A stretch of 64,000 bases of DNA from Trametes villosa (lineage: Eukaryota > Basidiomycota > Agaricomycetes > Polyporales > Polyporaceae). Positions 1 to 11,700 of the stretch are shown piece by piece. Below the pieces are notes generated by a model that had not been told where the DNA came from, made no database searches, and saw nothing but the letters and a program-made list of their open reading frames with translations. Location of the stretch: contig PUDQ02000086.1 of the NCBI GenBank assembly GCA_002964805.2, forward strand, positions 62,001-126,000, in the 5' to 3' direction. A program made the translations under genes and the position numbers. How positions within the stretch are numbered: the stretch's first letter is position 1; the number at the start of each line of letters is the position of its first letter.

Positions 1-914
1 TGCGGCAAAGGTCACTATTCGAAGGCGAGCGATCCAAAAGCAGACGTATCACAGCGCATAGGGCCGTCTCTGCCGCCCATACAGGGTCTTGCGAAGATAG
101 GTAGCCTATTATTGCTGTAGAACGTCTGATGATATTGGCTGTGGCTCAAGCTTAGGTTCGACAAGTCCAGCTCATTTTCAAGCGTACGGGCGTCGTGACA
201 CTATGTAAGCTAGGCAGCGCTCAGCAAATGGTGGTCGCACATGTAGAAACAACTCACCAGATAGTGCGGGGCCAATAAGGGCATTCAATATGCGACCAGA
301 TGGCAGAAAGCGCATCTATACAGATAGAGGGATCGCACCGTTGCGGATAGATAGTATAGAACATAATGATGAGTCATGACCGAGAGTGCCCCCAAGACAT
401 CCGTCGGTATTGGCCTGCTCGATACGGTTGAATTCAATCGCAGATGTGGCGAATATGCTTGGAGGTATCCTTGGTAGATCCTAGGCAGATGTCGACGACG
501 TTTTCGAAAACGCAGCACCGTTGTGGTCAGTCGCGAGCGGCCACTGCCGTCACGGTAAGATTCTAGTACAATCCGTTTGGAAACGACTCGAATGCCGCCT
601 CTGGTTGACTGCTGCTTGTCCTGATGTTGTAGCGGAGCATACACAGATACAACGAGAGCTTTCCTGCACGACGAAATGACAATCAGAGAGGAAGAGAGGA
701 AGAAACGAAGAGAGAAGAGATTACGATGTCGTGGTGGTGGAAGATGAAGTTCAAGAGCGCTTGGCAGCGACGAGTGTCGGAGCATCATGTATTATCTACA
801 GCTAGACTTCTTCGGTGTCGTCGATCACTCAGATACAAGTTCGTTGACGCACCGCACCTCGGCCACGCGACGTCTCCATGAATTTCGGAAATTTGCTACG
901 ATATTGAAATATCC
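1..914. other. stretch without a recognised gene
   Basis: I see no gene I can support. An open frame on the minus strand (788-285, 167 codons) has no domain, signal or membrane segment I recognise and may be chance. Nothing repetitive stands out. Confidence 0.4.
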
Positions 915-3107
915 TTAGGGTTTTTTGTACAACTGCGTGATCCGTCGAATGCCTGGTACGAAGAACTGCCGCACCTTTCCACCGCGAGATCCGTTGCTCA
1001 TAGTTCCTGCGTCTGCGGGTACCGTGATAGATATCATCGAGCGGTCTGTCCAATCTCCTTGGATCGTGTCGCCAGGTGTGTCAGGCTCGATGCTCAGATG
1101 ATACAACGTATACACCCCAGCGGGCCTCGACACGCATACGCCCAGTATCTGCGAGACGCCCTCCGAGGTCCTCACGAGATACCGTCGCCAAAGAACAACC
1201 GAGTCGTCTTCGGAAGCGGTGCCTATGGGCACAGCCAGATGAAGCCCATCTTCCTCCGTTGAGGGCAGCGCGGAGTCCTCGTATCGGACGCTGAGATGGG
1301 TCGCGCTGAGGGGCGCCGGACGGCGCGGTGTCGCGACGATGCTGATCAGAATGCGGGGACAAGCGCGGGGATGGGTAGATCTCAGAACGAAGGAGTGCAC
1401 TTCGTCGTTCCGGGGTACGCCCCGCCGAGGGCGCAGTGGCGGCGGCTGAGGGGAGTCGCTCGCGCTCTCTGGCCTTGGGGGAAGAGAGCCTTCCTTGCAT
1501 AGCGGTACGCGCAGTGCGGGGCGCGGCAGTGGGGGCGAGTCGAGAGCGGCCTCCTGCTCGCGGGGAGGTTGGACTTCGGCATCGTCGCGCTGTGGACCAC
1601 GCCGTGGGAGTCGCGGCAGCGGGGGTGGGTCGCGGGCGCGGGCGCTCTCTGGCGTCGGTGGAGGCGCGGAGGATTCGGCGCGCTCAACCACGGTGTATGA
1701 GACATCGTAGTGATACTTCCCTAAAAGTGACTGGCACCAGTGGTGCAGCACGACTTTGCTTAAGAGTTTCGCAGGCGCGGCCGCCCCTTCGCCTGGTTCA
1801 GTAGGCAGTGACGCTGAGGGGGTGGGGAAGGTGGGAACCATGACCGGCGATACGAGGGACTGGCGCGGCCTGTGCAAGACCACGATCTCTTGCATGCGTA
1901 TAGCTTTGTAGTAGAGGGAGAGTGAGTGGTGCCACATGCGGTCCGAGCGGCCAGACATCGTTTCCACGGCGGAAATGACGTACTCGTTGTGAGACTGTGC
2001 GTCGCGGGGTCGGTTGAGCGTGAGGACGATGAGGTCCCCGGACTCGTCCACACACTCCAAAACCAGCAGATATGCAAACCGCGCGACACGGCCAAAGACT
2101 TCGTAAAGCGCGGTCGTCGGATTGGGGCTCGTTATGTCGTGCGGGATGAGTGGGAGACGGGTAGAGATGCCGTAAGACGTTATGGCGTAGGTGGGGAATC
2201 CCGTGTTCGCGTCCAGACCGAGTCGAGTGACGAAGTCCTTATGCGCAATGGGTCTGATCGTGCTGGAGCGCGAGAAGTATGACGGAGACCATGCGAACAT
2301 GCAGTCCCCGTAGTTGTACCCGTGGTGGTGGTGCCACGCGAAGATGCTCTGGTCGGGAATCGTCCTGAGGATCTCCTCCTGGAGGCGCAGGAAGGAGCGC
2401 GGGCCCTCTCCGTAGATGGTGGACATGTTGATTCCGAAGATGCCCATGAGCGAGTACGCGGCGTCCTCTAGACGCGTGGTCCGCCGCTTCGACGCCCACC
2501 ACATCCGCCGCGCGACGCTGACGTCGTGCAGCGGCTTCTCGTGCGTCAACACGGCCCGGTCTACCCCGGTCACCTCTTCGAGGACGCCCGCGAGGGAGGC
2601 CTTCGTGCCGAACATAGACCAGTCGGAGGCGAGGAAGAGGACGTACATCGGCGCGATGAGCTCCTGTAGGGTCCAGCCACGCGTATGCCACTTGCTCCCG
2701 CGGAAGTCGGAGGGCAGGCCGAGCGCGTCGTCTCGGGGGTGCACGTCGGCCAGGTATGCGTAGCACACGCTTGCGAGGCGGTACCACTCCCACATGGAGT
2801 TGATCGCCTCCGAGAGCTCCGTGCTGCTCGTCTTGTCGATGCAGCAGGTGTCGATCCAGAGGTACTGGTACCCTTGCTCGCGCGCAATCCGACAACCTTG
2901 CCTGATCTTGTAGAAAATGGGCTTGTCCGGGAAGAGGGGTTCGGGGGGGTCGCCGGCGCGTGGTATTGGCTGCAGACGAAGCACTTCTTGGTATGTTGGC
3001 TCCCCGGCCCCTGCGGTGTCCCAGACGTGGGACAGGATCGCATACGCGACGTCCGTCGGCTTTTCGACCCAGAAAAACTCGCCAGTCTCCGTGTTCAGCA
3101 GGCGCAT
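915..3107 (-). CDS. HET-domain (heterokaryon incompatibility-type) protein
   Basis: A single uninterrupted frame of 730 codons. The N-terminal half is a HET domain: YAILSHVW near residues 22-29, YLWIDTCCIDK near 82-92, a Glu-Leu-Ser-Glu-Ala-Ile-Asn stretch near 97-103, then HTRGWTLQELIAP near 141-153. In known members this domain triggers programmed cell death on non-self fusion; whether this copy does so is inference. Residues of roughly 470-570 form a Pro/Arg-rich insert built from about three degenerate copies of a PPRPES..SPPLPR-type module, unlike the rest of the protein. No NACHT/WD40 or TIR region is visible. The ATG sits directly at the conserved MRLLNT start that the second HET gene (42169) shares. 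The domain call is secure; the trigger and partner are unknown. Confidence 0.9.
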   Translation of the reverse strand: MRLLNTETGEFFWVEKPTDVAYAILSHVWDTAGAGEPTYQEVLRLQPIPRAGDPPEPLFPDKPIFYKIRQGCRIAREQGYQYLWIDTCCIDKTSSTELSEAINSMWEWYRLASVCYAYLADVHPRDDALGLPSDFRGSKWHTRGWTLQELIAPMYVLFLASDWSMFGTKASLAGVLEEVTGVDRAVLTHEKPLHDVSVARRMWWASKRRTTRLEDAAYSLMGIFGINMSTIYGEGPRSFLRLQEEILRTIPDQSIFAWHHHHGYNYGDCMFAWSPSYFSRSSTIRPIAHKDFVTRLGLDANTGFPTYAITSYGISTRLPLIPHDITSPNPTTALYEVFGRVARFAYLLVLECVDESGDLIVLTLNRPRDAQSHNEYVISAVETMSGRSDRMWHHSLSLYYKAIRMQEIVVLHRPRQSLVSPVMVPTFPTPSASLPTEPGEGAAAPAKLLSKVVLHHWCQSLLGKYHYDVSYTVVERAESSAPPPTPESARARDPPPLPRLPRRGPQRDDAEVQPPREQEAALDSPPLPRPALRVPLCKEGSLPPRPESASDSPQPPPLRPRRGVPRNDEVHSFVLRSTHPRACPRILISIVATPRRPAPLSATHLSVRYEDSALPSTEEDGLHLAVPIGTASEDDSVVLWRRYLVRTSEGVSQILGVCVSRPAGVYTLYHLSIEPDTPGDTIQGDWTDRSMISITVPADAGTMSNGSRGGKVRQFFVPGIRRITQLYKKP

Positions 3108-4731
3108 GGCTTACGTCCTGAAGACGTACTAGCGAATATATAGACTCAGCGCACGTTGGAGAAGGCGCGGACGATGGATGTGGGGATGTGGCGCGTACCT
3201 ATGCACGGATGGTCTGCGACAGCGGCCGTCCGCAATCCACCCCTGCTGCATATATATCCAACAACGAGACGCCGAAGGTGCGATCACGAGGGCGCCTCGT
3301 TGTGGTCGGTGAGAAAACCTGACACCGTTGACAGTGCCTGGTCATGGAAGGGAAGCTGCGGATCCGATGTCAAACCAGCCATTCGAAGCTCAGAGTCAAG
3401 GCGGGCGACGAACCTAAAAACCAACTAGGGAACAGCAAAAGGTACTGCAGCACCGACCCAACCAAGACGGTTGACATAACCTCACTCTCGCCATCCTCCC
3501 GAGGCAATATCTCAACATGGATTGTACAAGACTCGTATCAGTCAAAACCGAGGGGGGATTATGGCCTAAATGGCCCTGTAGAACAGCTCGCCTTGGGACG
3601 ATGCATGCGTCCGTACCCGCACCGACCTAGGACTCTACTATGAGTATGCGCAGAAAAATGTTACGTAGTCTACACACCTTGTTCCGGGTTTTTTGAAAGC
3701 CCCTGGTAAATCACACTCCCGTCCCTAGGATGGGCCTCGCATCGTTGATCGTTGAATCCTCCGCGCACGCAAGAGGAGAGCACTGGCACTTTCACCGTCT
3801 CTTCGCAGGTATAGCATCCAGGGAGGGAGGAGCATGACTCGAATCTCATACCGGCGAGCACATTGGAGTGAGACAAACCACAGAGCATTCAGGCCGTGTT
3901 GGGGGTTTGAGTGAGCGTTGGGAACGAAAAGGGCATTCGTGAGGGTGGTGGTGGCCGCTGTGTGAAGTGCGCTAGCAGATTATGGGTGCGTTCCATGGTG
4001 CTGCGTGGAGGTGTCGAGGGTACACCTTCCGCCGGAGAGAGGCTCGGCATGCGCCCGTGGCAGAGAGCGAGAAGCGGCATGCGAAAGACTCGATGAGAAG
4101 GCAGCGTAAGTGGAGTGCACATACCGCGCGCCGTGCGACCAGTCGAAATTGCCCTGGCGGGTGGACCAGGATAGAGGGAAGAGCTGTCGCTGTCGCGTCG
4201 ACCTAGAGAAACCGGCAGGGCGCCGTCGTAGGCGGAAACGACTGGATGCGGTGCGCGATAAGCAGGGGGCATATGGCTAGACACACAATGGCTAGCGAGT
4301 CGCCAGTGAAGCTCTCCGGACGGACTGGGATTTGGTGGTGTTAGCAAGCACGGAATGTCTCTGTCAATGCGATTTAACCTATCCCACCTGGCTGTACACC
4401 GTCCGGAGAGCCCTCGTTCGGGGCCACATGTTGCAAGAGGGCTCCCGCTATTAGCCCGTGCACCCGCTGTATACGCGAAGAGAATACCGGGGCGGTGTCC
4501 TTACGGCTTCTTGAACCTTGGCTGGATCGCACCTGCAAGCCAGCGAGAGTGGGGGAGGAGGCTAGGGTACCAAGAAATCGCCCGGGGTTTATAGTACGAG
4601 GGTCCAACACACGCACGGGAGAGCTTGTGGTGGTGGTACGCTTGAAGTAGCGGAACGACCTCGCGTGCGCCGTCGCGGAACGGAAGCGCGACGGCGTAGG
4701 CGCCCGTGCACACCTCTTACCACAACTCACC
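3108..4731. other. intergenic, no gene seen
   Basis: About 1.6 kb between the divergent HET gene and MIC10. Short open frames on both strands lack any family resemblance. A 12-bp inverted repeat (CTCTCCGGACGG at 4312-4323 and its complement at 4399-4410) is the only structure I notice. Confidence 0.4.
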
Positions 4732-5330
4732 ATGTCGTCGACACCGAAGCCCACGTCCAGCGAGAACATCGTCGCGCAAAAGGTGCGTTCATTCCTCCAT
4801 GTGACCCTACACAAAACTCACAATACGCTCTCCAGTTCGACCGCTGCTGTACGTGAATGTGCCTGCTCTCGTGGACCGCTGCCTGACTTGTGTTCTCTCA
4901 CTCGCGTTGGGCTTGGATTGGTGTTGGTGCTGGTGCGGGTGTGCGCGTAGTGGCGGACCTCATCGTGAAGTCGTGAGTAGGCTGAAACTACCTAGTGGGG
5001 CTGGTAATTGACTGTCGGTGTGCTTGTGCAGCGGAGTGGGCTTCAGCGCGGGCGTGATCGCGTCTGTTATCCTCTTCCGCCGTGCGTACCTCCTTCACCT
5101 CCCTACTTCCCCTTTCCCCCCAAATCCCCCCTCCTTCTACCGCGCACCGCTACCCTCGACTACGTCACTAACCAAGATAAACTGGGCGCAATACAGGACG
5201 CGCATGGCCCGTCGCGCTCGGGACGGGCTTCGGTGCGGGCACGGCCTACGCCGACTGCGACCGCTCGTTCAACCCTGCGCGGATACCGGGCACGCGCATC
5301 ATCCCCCACACGGAGGTCAAGAAGGAGTAG
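4732..5330 (+). CDS. MIC10: MICOS complex subunit Mic10 (five exons)
   Basis: Joined exons 4732-4782, 4836-4848, 4951-4972, 5032-5081 and 5197-5330 give an 89-residue protein with all phases matching. It has a short polar N-terminus, a first membrane segment with the glycine pattern GVGFSAGV, the basic turn LFRRRAWPV, and a second membrane segment with GTGFGAGTAY followed by DCDRSFNP. This hairpin with glycine-rich motifs is the signature of Mic10, which oligomerises to bend the inner mitochondrial membrane at crista junctions. Exons 2 and 3 are only 13 and 22 nt, so gene finders would easily miss or garble the gene. The ATG at 4732 follows CACC. Length agrees with the family (about 90-100 residues). 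Confidence 0.9.
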
Positions 5331-5536
5331 ACGCGCCCTGGGCGGGAGGGACGAGAGAGGCCGAGGCCGAGGGGTACCCATAGAGATGTGGTGGATTGTT
5401 TGCATGCAATGTATGTCTCGACCCCTCTTTCCGCGCTGTTGTGTCCGTCACAAAATCCTGCGTACGCACTCCTTGCGAGAAGGTCAAGAACCGAGGTATA
5501 TGCTCGCGCAGCTACGACACGGTACAGAAACCAACG

Positions 5537-5821
5537 TCATGCGCTCGCCGAACTACTCCCTCCCTGCTCGCCCTTGCTCTCCCCGGCCGTATAGATCCCC
5601 GCGACCTTCTCGCTCCCGTGTCTCTCCAAATCCGTAGGCAGCGTCCTCCGCGGTTCGCCCAAAATGAGGCGTTTATACAGCACGACTGTCGGTCCACCTT
5701 GCCGTGAGTCTCCATTTCGCTCGCAGAAGTCGAGCGACGTACAAGATGTGGCGCCGATGATGGGGAGCGTGAAGATGATGGTGCGCCAGCGCTGCGCCTG
5801 GGGCGGCAGTTTCGAGCTCAT
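5537..5821 (-). CDS. small single-pass membrane protein, 75 aa, probably mitochondrial
   Basis: Two exons (5821-5743 and 5685-5537, intron 57 nt GT..CAG) join in phase to a 75-residue protein. It begins MSSKLPPQAQRWRT, has one hydrophobic segment (IIFTLPIIGATSFVLY, about residues 15-30), then KRLILGEPRRTLP and a hydrophilic Gly/Ser-rich tail. The pattern WRT-(hydrophobic)-LYKRL-LGEP resembles small conserved fungal inner-membrane proteins of unknown role; that resemblance is from memory. No cleavable signal peptide is evident. The gene is convergent with MIC10 and divergent from UVE1. A longer minus-strand open frame (to 6529) is only the read-through shadow of UVE1's first exon. Confidence 0.7.
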   Translation of the reverse strand: MSSKLPPQAQRWRTIIFTLPIIGATSCTSLDFCERNGDSRQGGPTVVLYKRLILGEPRRTLPTDLERHGSEKVAGIYTAGESKGEQGGSSSASA

Positions 5822-6182
5822 CGTCGCCGACTCCGAGTGGTTGGTCGCCGTCGTGCGCGACGCGCGAGGCTTCGGCACTCGGCGCTTACCGGGCGCGCGT
5901 GCGAGTGAGACGCCCGCTGGGCAGGGCACGTGACATACGCGACGCGTCGATCGCGGCCCGTCGGTGACGTCGGTGCAGCGGGATGCATCCGCCACAGTGA
6001 GTGGAAGGGGCCGAGCATCTGTCAGACACTGGCGGGAGAGGGAGCGGCGGTGGTGGGGCGCGGCGGACGACTTGCGCATGAACCACTTCCACCGTCTGCT
6101 GCTCTCTCCCCGCCCACGTCTGCTCACAGCTGCGCATACACCCAGAAGACTCTCAATCGCACCGTGCATAGTCAACTCCGCC

Positions 6183-8604
6183 ATGGCCAACAAAAGAAAG
6201 AGAGCTGCGAGGGCAGCGACAACGCCCGAGCCTGTGCAGCCTACTGGTCCGGCCTTGGTGAGCAGTCCAGAGGAGGCACGCGCTCTCATCAAGCGCATGT
6301 CGCCGAGGAAGAAGCAGAAGGTAACGTATACCGAAGACGCGGGAGAAGAAGCGGAAGGAGCGGCATCGCGGTCTAAAGACGACGAAGGCTTCGAGAGCCC
6401 GCTTACCGAGCTAGACGACGCACCTGCTGAAGAAACGGCTCCGAAGAAGAAACAAACGCGCAAGAGGAAGGTCAAGGAACCTGTTGTGTACGACATACCT
6501 CCGGTCGAGACGAAGACTACCACCTTCAAGGGTGAGCGCTGAGCACCAGGTAGGCGTGAAAGACGACGGTTAACCCTGGTATAGGCCGGCTTGGATACGC
6601 ATGTCTGAACACTATCTTGCGCGCGACGAAGCCGGAGCCTATCTTCTGTTCGCGCACGCTACGTATCGACACGATCCTGAAACCCGAGTTCGGCATGGAC
6701 TACTGCAAGGAGCTTGGCCGAAAGAACGCTGAGGATCTTGCCAGGCTCATTCAGGTACGTTTTGTTTATACGAGGCAGTCGGCCTGAAGCTGAACAGATT
6801 GTGCGCCTTGCAGTGGAACGAGGACAACCACATCAAGTTCCTCCGGATGTCGTCTGAGATGTTCCCCTTCGCATCGCATGCGAAGTACGGGTACACACTG
6901 GAATACGCCGAAAAGGAGCTGAAGGTGAGCCGACACGGTGCCTACAATGAGCACAAAAATCGTTCAGGGCGTTGACGTGACATACAGGCAGCAGGGGATC
7001 TAGCAAAACGATATGGGCATCGCCTCACTACACACCCAGGCCAGGTAGGGTCACCCTTTCGCCTGCAGAGGGTCATGCTGAAGCAGCGTCGTAGTTTACC
7101 CAACTGGGTTCACCAAGAGATGTTGTGGTCGACGCCGCTATACGGGACCTGGAATGTGGGTCCTTCCCACCAACACCGCCGTGACCCTGCTAACGACAGC
7201 GCAGACCATTGCCAGATGTTCGAGCTCATGGGGTTGGATCAAGACAGTGTCATGATCATTCACATGGGTGTACGCGCCTCGTCTTCATGTTGCTTCGAGC
7301 AATGCTCACAGCGTGATCCCAGGGAATGTTCGGCGACAAGGACGCGACTATCGAGCGGTTCAAGCAGGTGTATACTACGCGCCTCCCTGAGAACATCAAG
7401 GCACGGCTAGTGCTAGAGAACGACGAGGTGCGTCTGCCTGAGTGCGGAGTGCGAGTTGTTAGAAGCGGCTCAACGAATCTGTCGTAGATGTGCTACAACC
7501 CGGACGACCTGCTGCCAGTATGCGAAGAGCTCGGCATCCCAATTGTGGTACGTGGCCCCTCCCTTCTCAGCGAGTTATGCTCTGACGTGCGCGCCCCAGT
7601 TTGACTACCATCACAACTGGATCTACGTGAGTTCTCCTTGCCCACTACTCTCCGCTTCCCTCTCACACAACAACCGAAGCCGTCCGAACTCCCCCTCCCA
7701 GAGCTCATCGCGCGCATCAACGAAATCTGGCACAAGAAGGGCATCAAGCCAAAACAGCATCTCTCTTCGCCCTGCCCCGGCGCCGAGTCCGTCATGGAGA
7801 AGCGCAAGCACGCCGACCGCTGCTACGAGCTCCCCCCCGAGCTCCCCGACGACATGGACCTCATGATCGAGGTACGCTTCCCCGCTCCCTTCTCTGCCCG
7901 TAAGTCGAACACGCGCTGACTGGGATGTGCGGGTACGACTTGAAGGCGAAGGACAAGGAGCAGGCGGTGTTCCATCTGTACAGGGTGTATGGCCTGCACC
8001 CGGTCATTCATGAGAACCTGCGTCCGGAGAAGCCGCCGAAGCCGTTCCCACGCATGGTCAAGGAGGAAGCGGCCGCTGCCGCGGCAGCTGCAGGGGCGGG
8101 TGGCGAGGGCGCGGGCGCGGACGGGGCTGCGACGCCGAGAAAACGGGCGACGCGGGCGCGCGCGAAAGTTGAAGATAGTCCCGGTGAGAGGCAGCTCGCT
8201 TTGCAGAAGGTAGCGGGATGCTGACTGAATCGGCAGACGCGATGGAGGTGGCTGAGACTGGAGTGACGGAGGATCCGAAAGACGTCGATGAGGCCGTCGA
8301 GGTCGAGGACGCCCTCCCCGTTCCGTCCAAGACGACTGGAAAGCGAGATAAAGCTGCCGGGGCTGCTCGCAAGGGACGAGCGAAGAAGGCGGAGGCCAGG
8401 GAGGACGCAGGGGACGCTGTCCTAGCGGGGGAGGATGCCATCGAGAGCAAGCCCGCCCCGGGCTTGAAGAAAGCATCGCCGAAGAAGAGAGAGCGGAAAG
8501 GTATGTCATTCCTCGAACTCTTCCGGCGACGTAAGCTGAGTTCAGAGCAGCAGCAGTCAAACCCTCGGCTGCAGCGGAAGCTTAGTCGCGCACACCTTGC
8601 ATAA
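6183..8604 (+). CDS. UVE1: UV-damage endonuclease UvdE/Uve1
   Basis: About twelve exons with introns of about 50-70 nt. Exon 1 (6183-6531) encodes a Lys/Arg- and acid-rich, probably disordered and nuclear N-terminus. The catalytic TIM barrel follows: GRLGYACLNT, THPGQ joined to FTQLGSP, IIHMG joined to GMFGDKD, LVLENDE, FDYHHNWIY and the PCPGAESVMEKRKHADR segment. The His, Glu and Asp metal ligands in these motifs are present. Uve1 nicks DNA 5' of cyclobutane dimers, 6-4 photoproducts and other distortions, giving light-independent repair in nucleus and mitochondria. The C-terminus is an unusual Ala/Gly/Lys-rich tail with two basic AT-hook-like patches (RKRATRARAK). Two small introns in the tail (8183-8238 and perhaps 8501-8545, the latter in frame either way) leave the last residues uncertain. 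Confidence 0.93.
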
Positions 8605-8746
8605 TCCTGTACCATAGCTTGAGAGTCGTAGCGTGCATTATCGGATGATAGGGATATGATACATGCAAATGATGAAGATCTCGTACAACAGACAGACAGA
8701 CAGACAGCGCGTGCAAACCCGGGGAAGCCACAGCGCCAGCCCCCTA

Positions 8747-11700
8747 TCACCGCCGGTTCCCGACCTCGTCGATGTCGAAGATGCGCATGAGCTTGTCCAT
8801 GCTCGTGTCGACGACGTGGAAGGTGTCGAGGGTGGTGACGACGACGGAGCTCGCGCTCTCGACGGCCTCGATGCGCGCCTCGGTGCCCTTCATCGCGCCG
8901 GCGAGGATGACGACGCCCTCGCCGGCCTGCTCGGGGTGCACCGGCCAGAGGTACTGCACGGGCACGGGCAGGATCGGGGTGAGCGGGTCGACGGGGTTGA
9001 AGAAGCGCACGCGCGCGGTGCTCTCGAACGCCTCGTTGTGCGTGTCGAACACGGAGAGCACCACGCCCTGCTTGCCCTCGAAGTCGCCCCCGTGCCACTT
9101 GCCGAACGTGCCGCGCGCCTCGACGACGAGCCCGCGCTTCTGCGCGAACTCGGGCTCGAGCAGCCATTTTGCGGGCAGCTCTGCGGGGCGCACGTCGGTG
9201 ACGTCGTTAATGTTGTGTTGGTGATGGGCGGAGGGGAGGGGGCACTCACCGAATAGCGGCTCTTGGCTTGTGTAGGGCCCGCCCATGACGCCGGGCGTTT
9301 GCGGGTATGCACCGCCCGCGGGGGTCTGGTACTCGAACGGCGTCTGCATTGACGAGTACGGCGCGGGGGTCGGCGCAGCTCCTGGCGTGAACGCCGCGAA
9401 CGGTGTCGGCGCAGAGTCCCAGCGGCCGGGCGTCAGACCGCCAGCGGCCCACGCGGACGACGAGCCGCCGCCGTTGGCGTACGGGTTCGGCGTCCGCGAG
9501 GACGAGTTCCACGCCGGCGTCTTCCCGCCCTGGTTGTAGGGGTTGGGCGTGCGCGCCGTCGCGTCCCATGCTGGCGTCTTACCGTCCGCGTAGGGGTTCG
9601 GTGTCCGCGAGGACGCCATCCAGGCGGGCGTTTGGCTGTTGGTGTACGGGTTCGGCGTCTTACCGGTCTGGCCCCAGCCCGGTGTCCGGCCACCGCCCCC
9701 ACCCTGGCTGTAGGGATTGGGCGTTTGGCCCCCGCCGAACCCGCCCGCACGAGGAGGACCCATAGGCGCAAACTGCCTCTCGAGGGGCTCCAAGCTGCCG
9801 TCAGGACTGAGGTGAAAATGTCAGCGCTGACCGCGGTGAAACATATGAGACGTGCTCACTTTCTCCGTCGCAGCTTCTCTTTGTCGATGGTGATGACCTT
9901 GTTGCCCGTGAGGAGCTCGACGCGCGCGTGTGGCCCGTTGGTGTCCTTGATGGTCCCGACGTAGCCCTTGCTCGGGCCCTTGATGACCGTCACCGACACG
10001 CCGATGAGCCTGTCGCGCGGGCCCCGGCCGATGTTGCCGGAGCCGACCATACCGCCCGCGCCGCCGCTCAGCGCCGGGTTCATCTTCGACAGGTCGGTGT
10101 TGCCGAGCTTGAGGATGTTGCCCTTCGGCGCTAATGATGCGAGCGAACGCGCGCGGGTGACGAAGACGCCGCCGTTCTCCGAGTAGTCGCGATTGTGGAG
10201 GAAGGCGAAGAAGGACTGGTGCGTGTGCAGCACTCTGCCTTTTCGGCCCTGTGGATAGCATCAATACTGGAGCGTGGGACGGGGAGCAAGAACGTACCTC
10301 GCCGTCGACCTCCTTGACGTTGTCGCCGATGCGCAGCTCGTGTCCTTCGGAGTCGGTGGCGATCGCCCGGTTCGAGTCGCGCCGCATCGTGATCTGGTGA
10401 GGCTGCACAAGGCGGACTTGTCCATTCTGGTCCAGGACACGGAACGAGTCGCGTTCTGTCTTGAAGATGACACCGACAGTCTGTTGACTGAGAAATACTC
10501 AGCCGTTTGATACATGTCCATGACAACGTTGACTTACTCGATCTGCACCAAATCGTGCAACTCGTAGTTGCCAACGATGTTGGTACTGTTACCGACTTCG
10601 GCAGCTTCACGCAAGTCTTTCGAGAACACAGACACCTACCAGCAATTCACAGTTAGCTGGTGCTGCTCCGGTAATGGTAACATTACTTACCTCCTGCATG
10701 GTCATATCCGACAAGAACGTGACGACGTTGTCGATGACTGAGACAACCAAACCAGTCTCGTCCGCGTTCTTACCCGTCATGACCTTGACGTGGTCTCCAG
10801 GTTTGAAGCGTTTCCGTACACTGCGGGCGGGAAGCTGTATCCTCTGGCCGTCGAAGTCCACACCAACAGGTTCGATGGTGACAACGTCCCCCTCGATACT
10901 GTGAACAGTGCCGTGCACGCCGGACTGCTCGCCCTCGAATACCTCTACGTGATCGCCGGGTTGCAGCACAGAGATGGCGGCCTTCCGAGACGCCTCCGCG
11001 ATGATCGTCAGGTCGACGTTCCCCTCGTTCTCCGTGCCATCCTGGCCTCGCGTGAAACGGGTGATCTCGTCCAGGGTCGGGTTGACGTCGTCGAGCTGTA
11101 GTGCTGTTAGGCGGAAGTCCTTCTCGATAAACCCATCCTTGTACGTGTCGTTCTGGAACACGTAAACCTGGTTGCGTTTCGCGACGGCCTTCCGCCCGTA
11201 CACCTTCACGACCTCCTCGTAGTTGAAGAAGCGCTGGGGTGGCCGCATGTTGAACGACGAGAGGCCTGCGCCTGCCTTCTTCCGCTTCTTGCCGTCGATA
11301 GCGGCGTCGTCCTTGGGGTTGAGGTCGATACGAGGGATGAACTTGAGGCCGACTTCCTCGCCGTTCTCTGTGATGTCCATGACCTGGGCGAGGTCTCCCT
11401 GGTACTTGCCGCGCTTGACGCGCACCCAGGTTCCGGGCGTCACGGTAAGCTCTTGCTGCTTGATCTGCAGCAGGCTGGCCATTTCCTCGATGGGGACGAG
11501 GTTGATTCCCCGACTGGGGAACACGCCGACGAGACCGTTGATGGCCTCGCTGACCTGTTTTGCGCTGCGCGCTTCGACATAGATCATGCCTTGTAGCGAG
11601 TCGCGCTGGAAGGCGGAGAGAATCTGTAGTGGGCGGTTGGTGTACTCGAGGTCGAGCGCCTTCCGCATGAGACTGAAGACGAGGTCTCTCTCCTTGCCGG

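Noticed and set aside
5537..6529. 330-codon minus-strand protein
   Set aside because: It is antisense to UVE1 exon 1 over much of its length; only its last part, after splicing, is the 75-residue protein.
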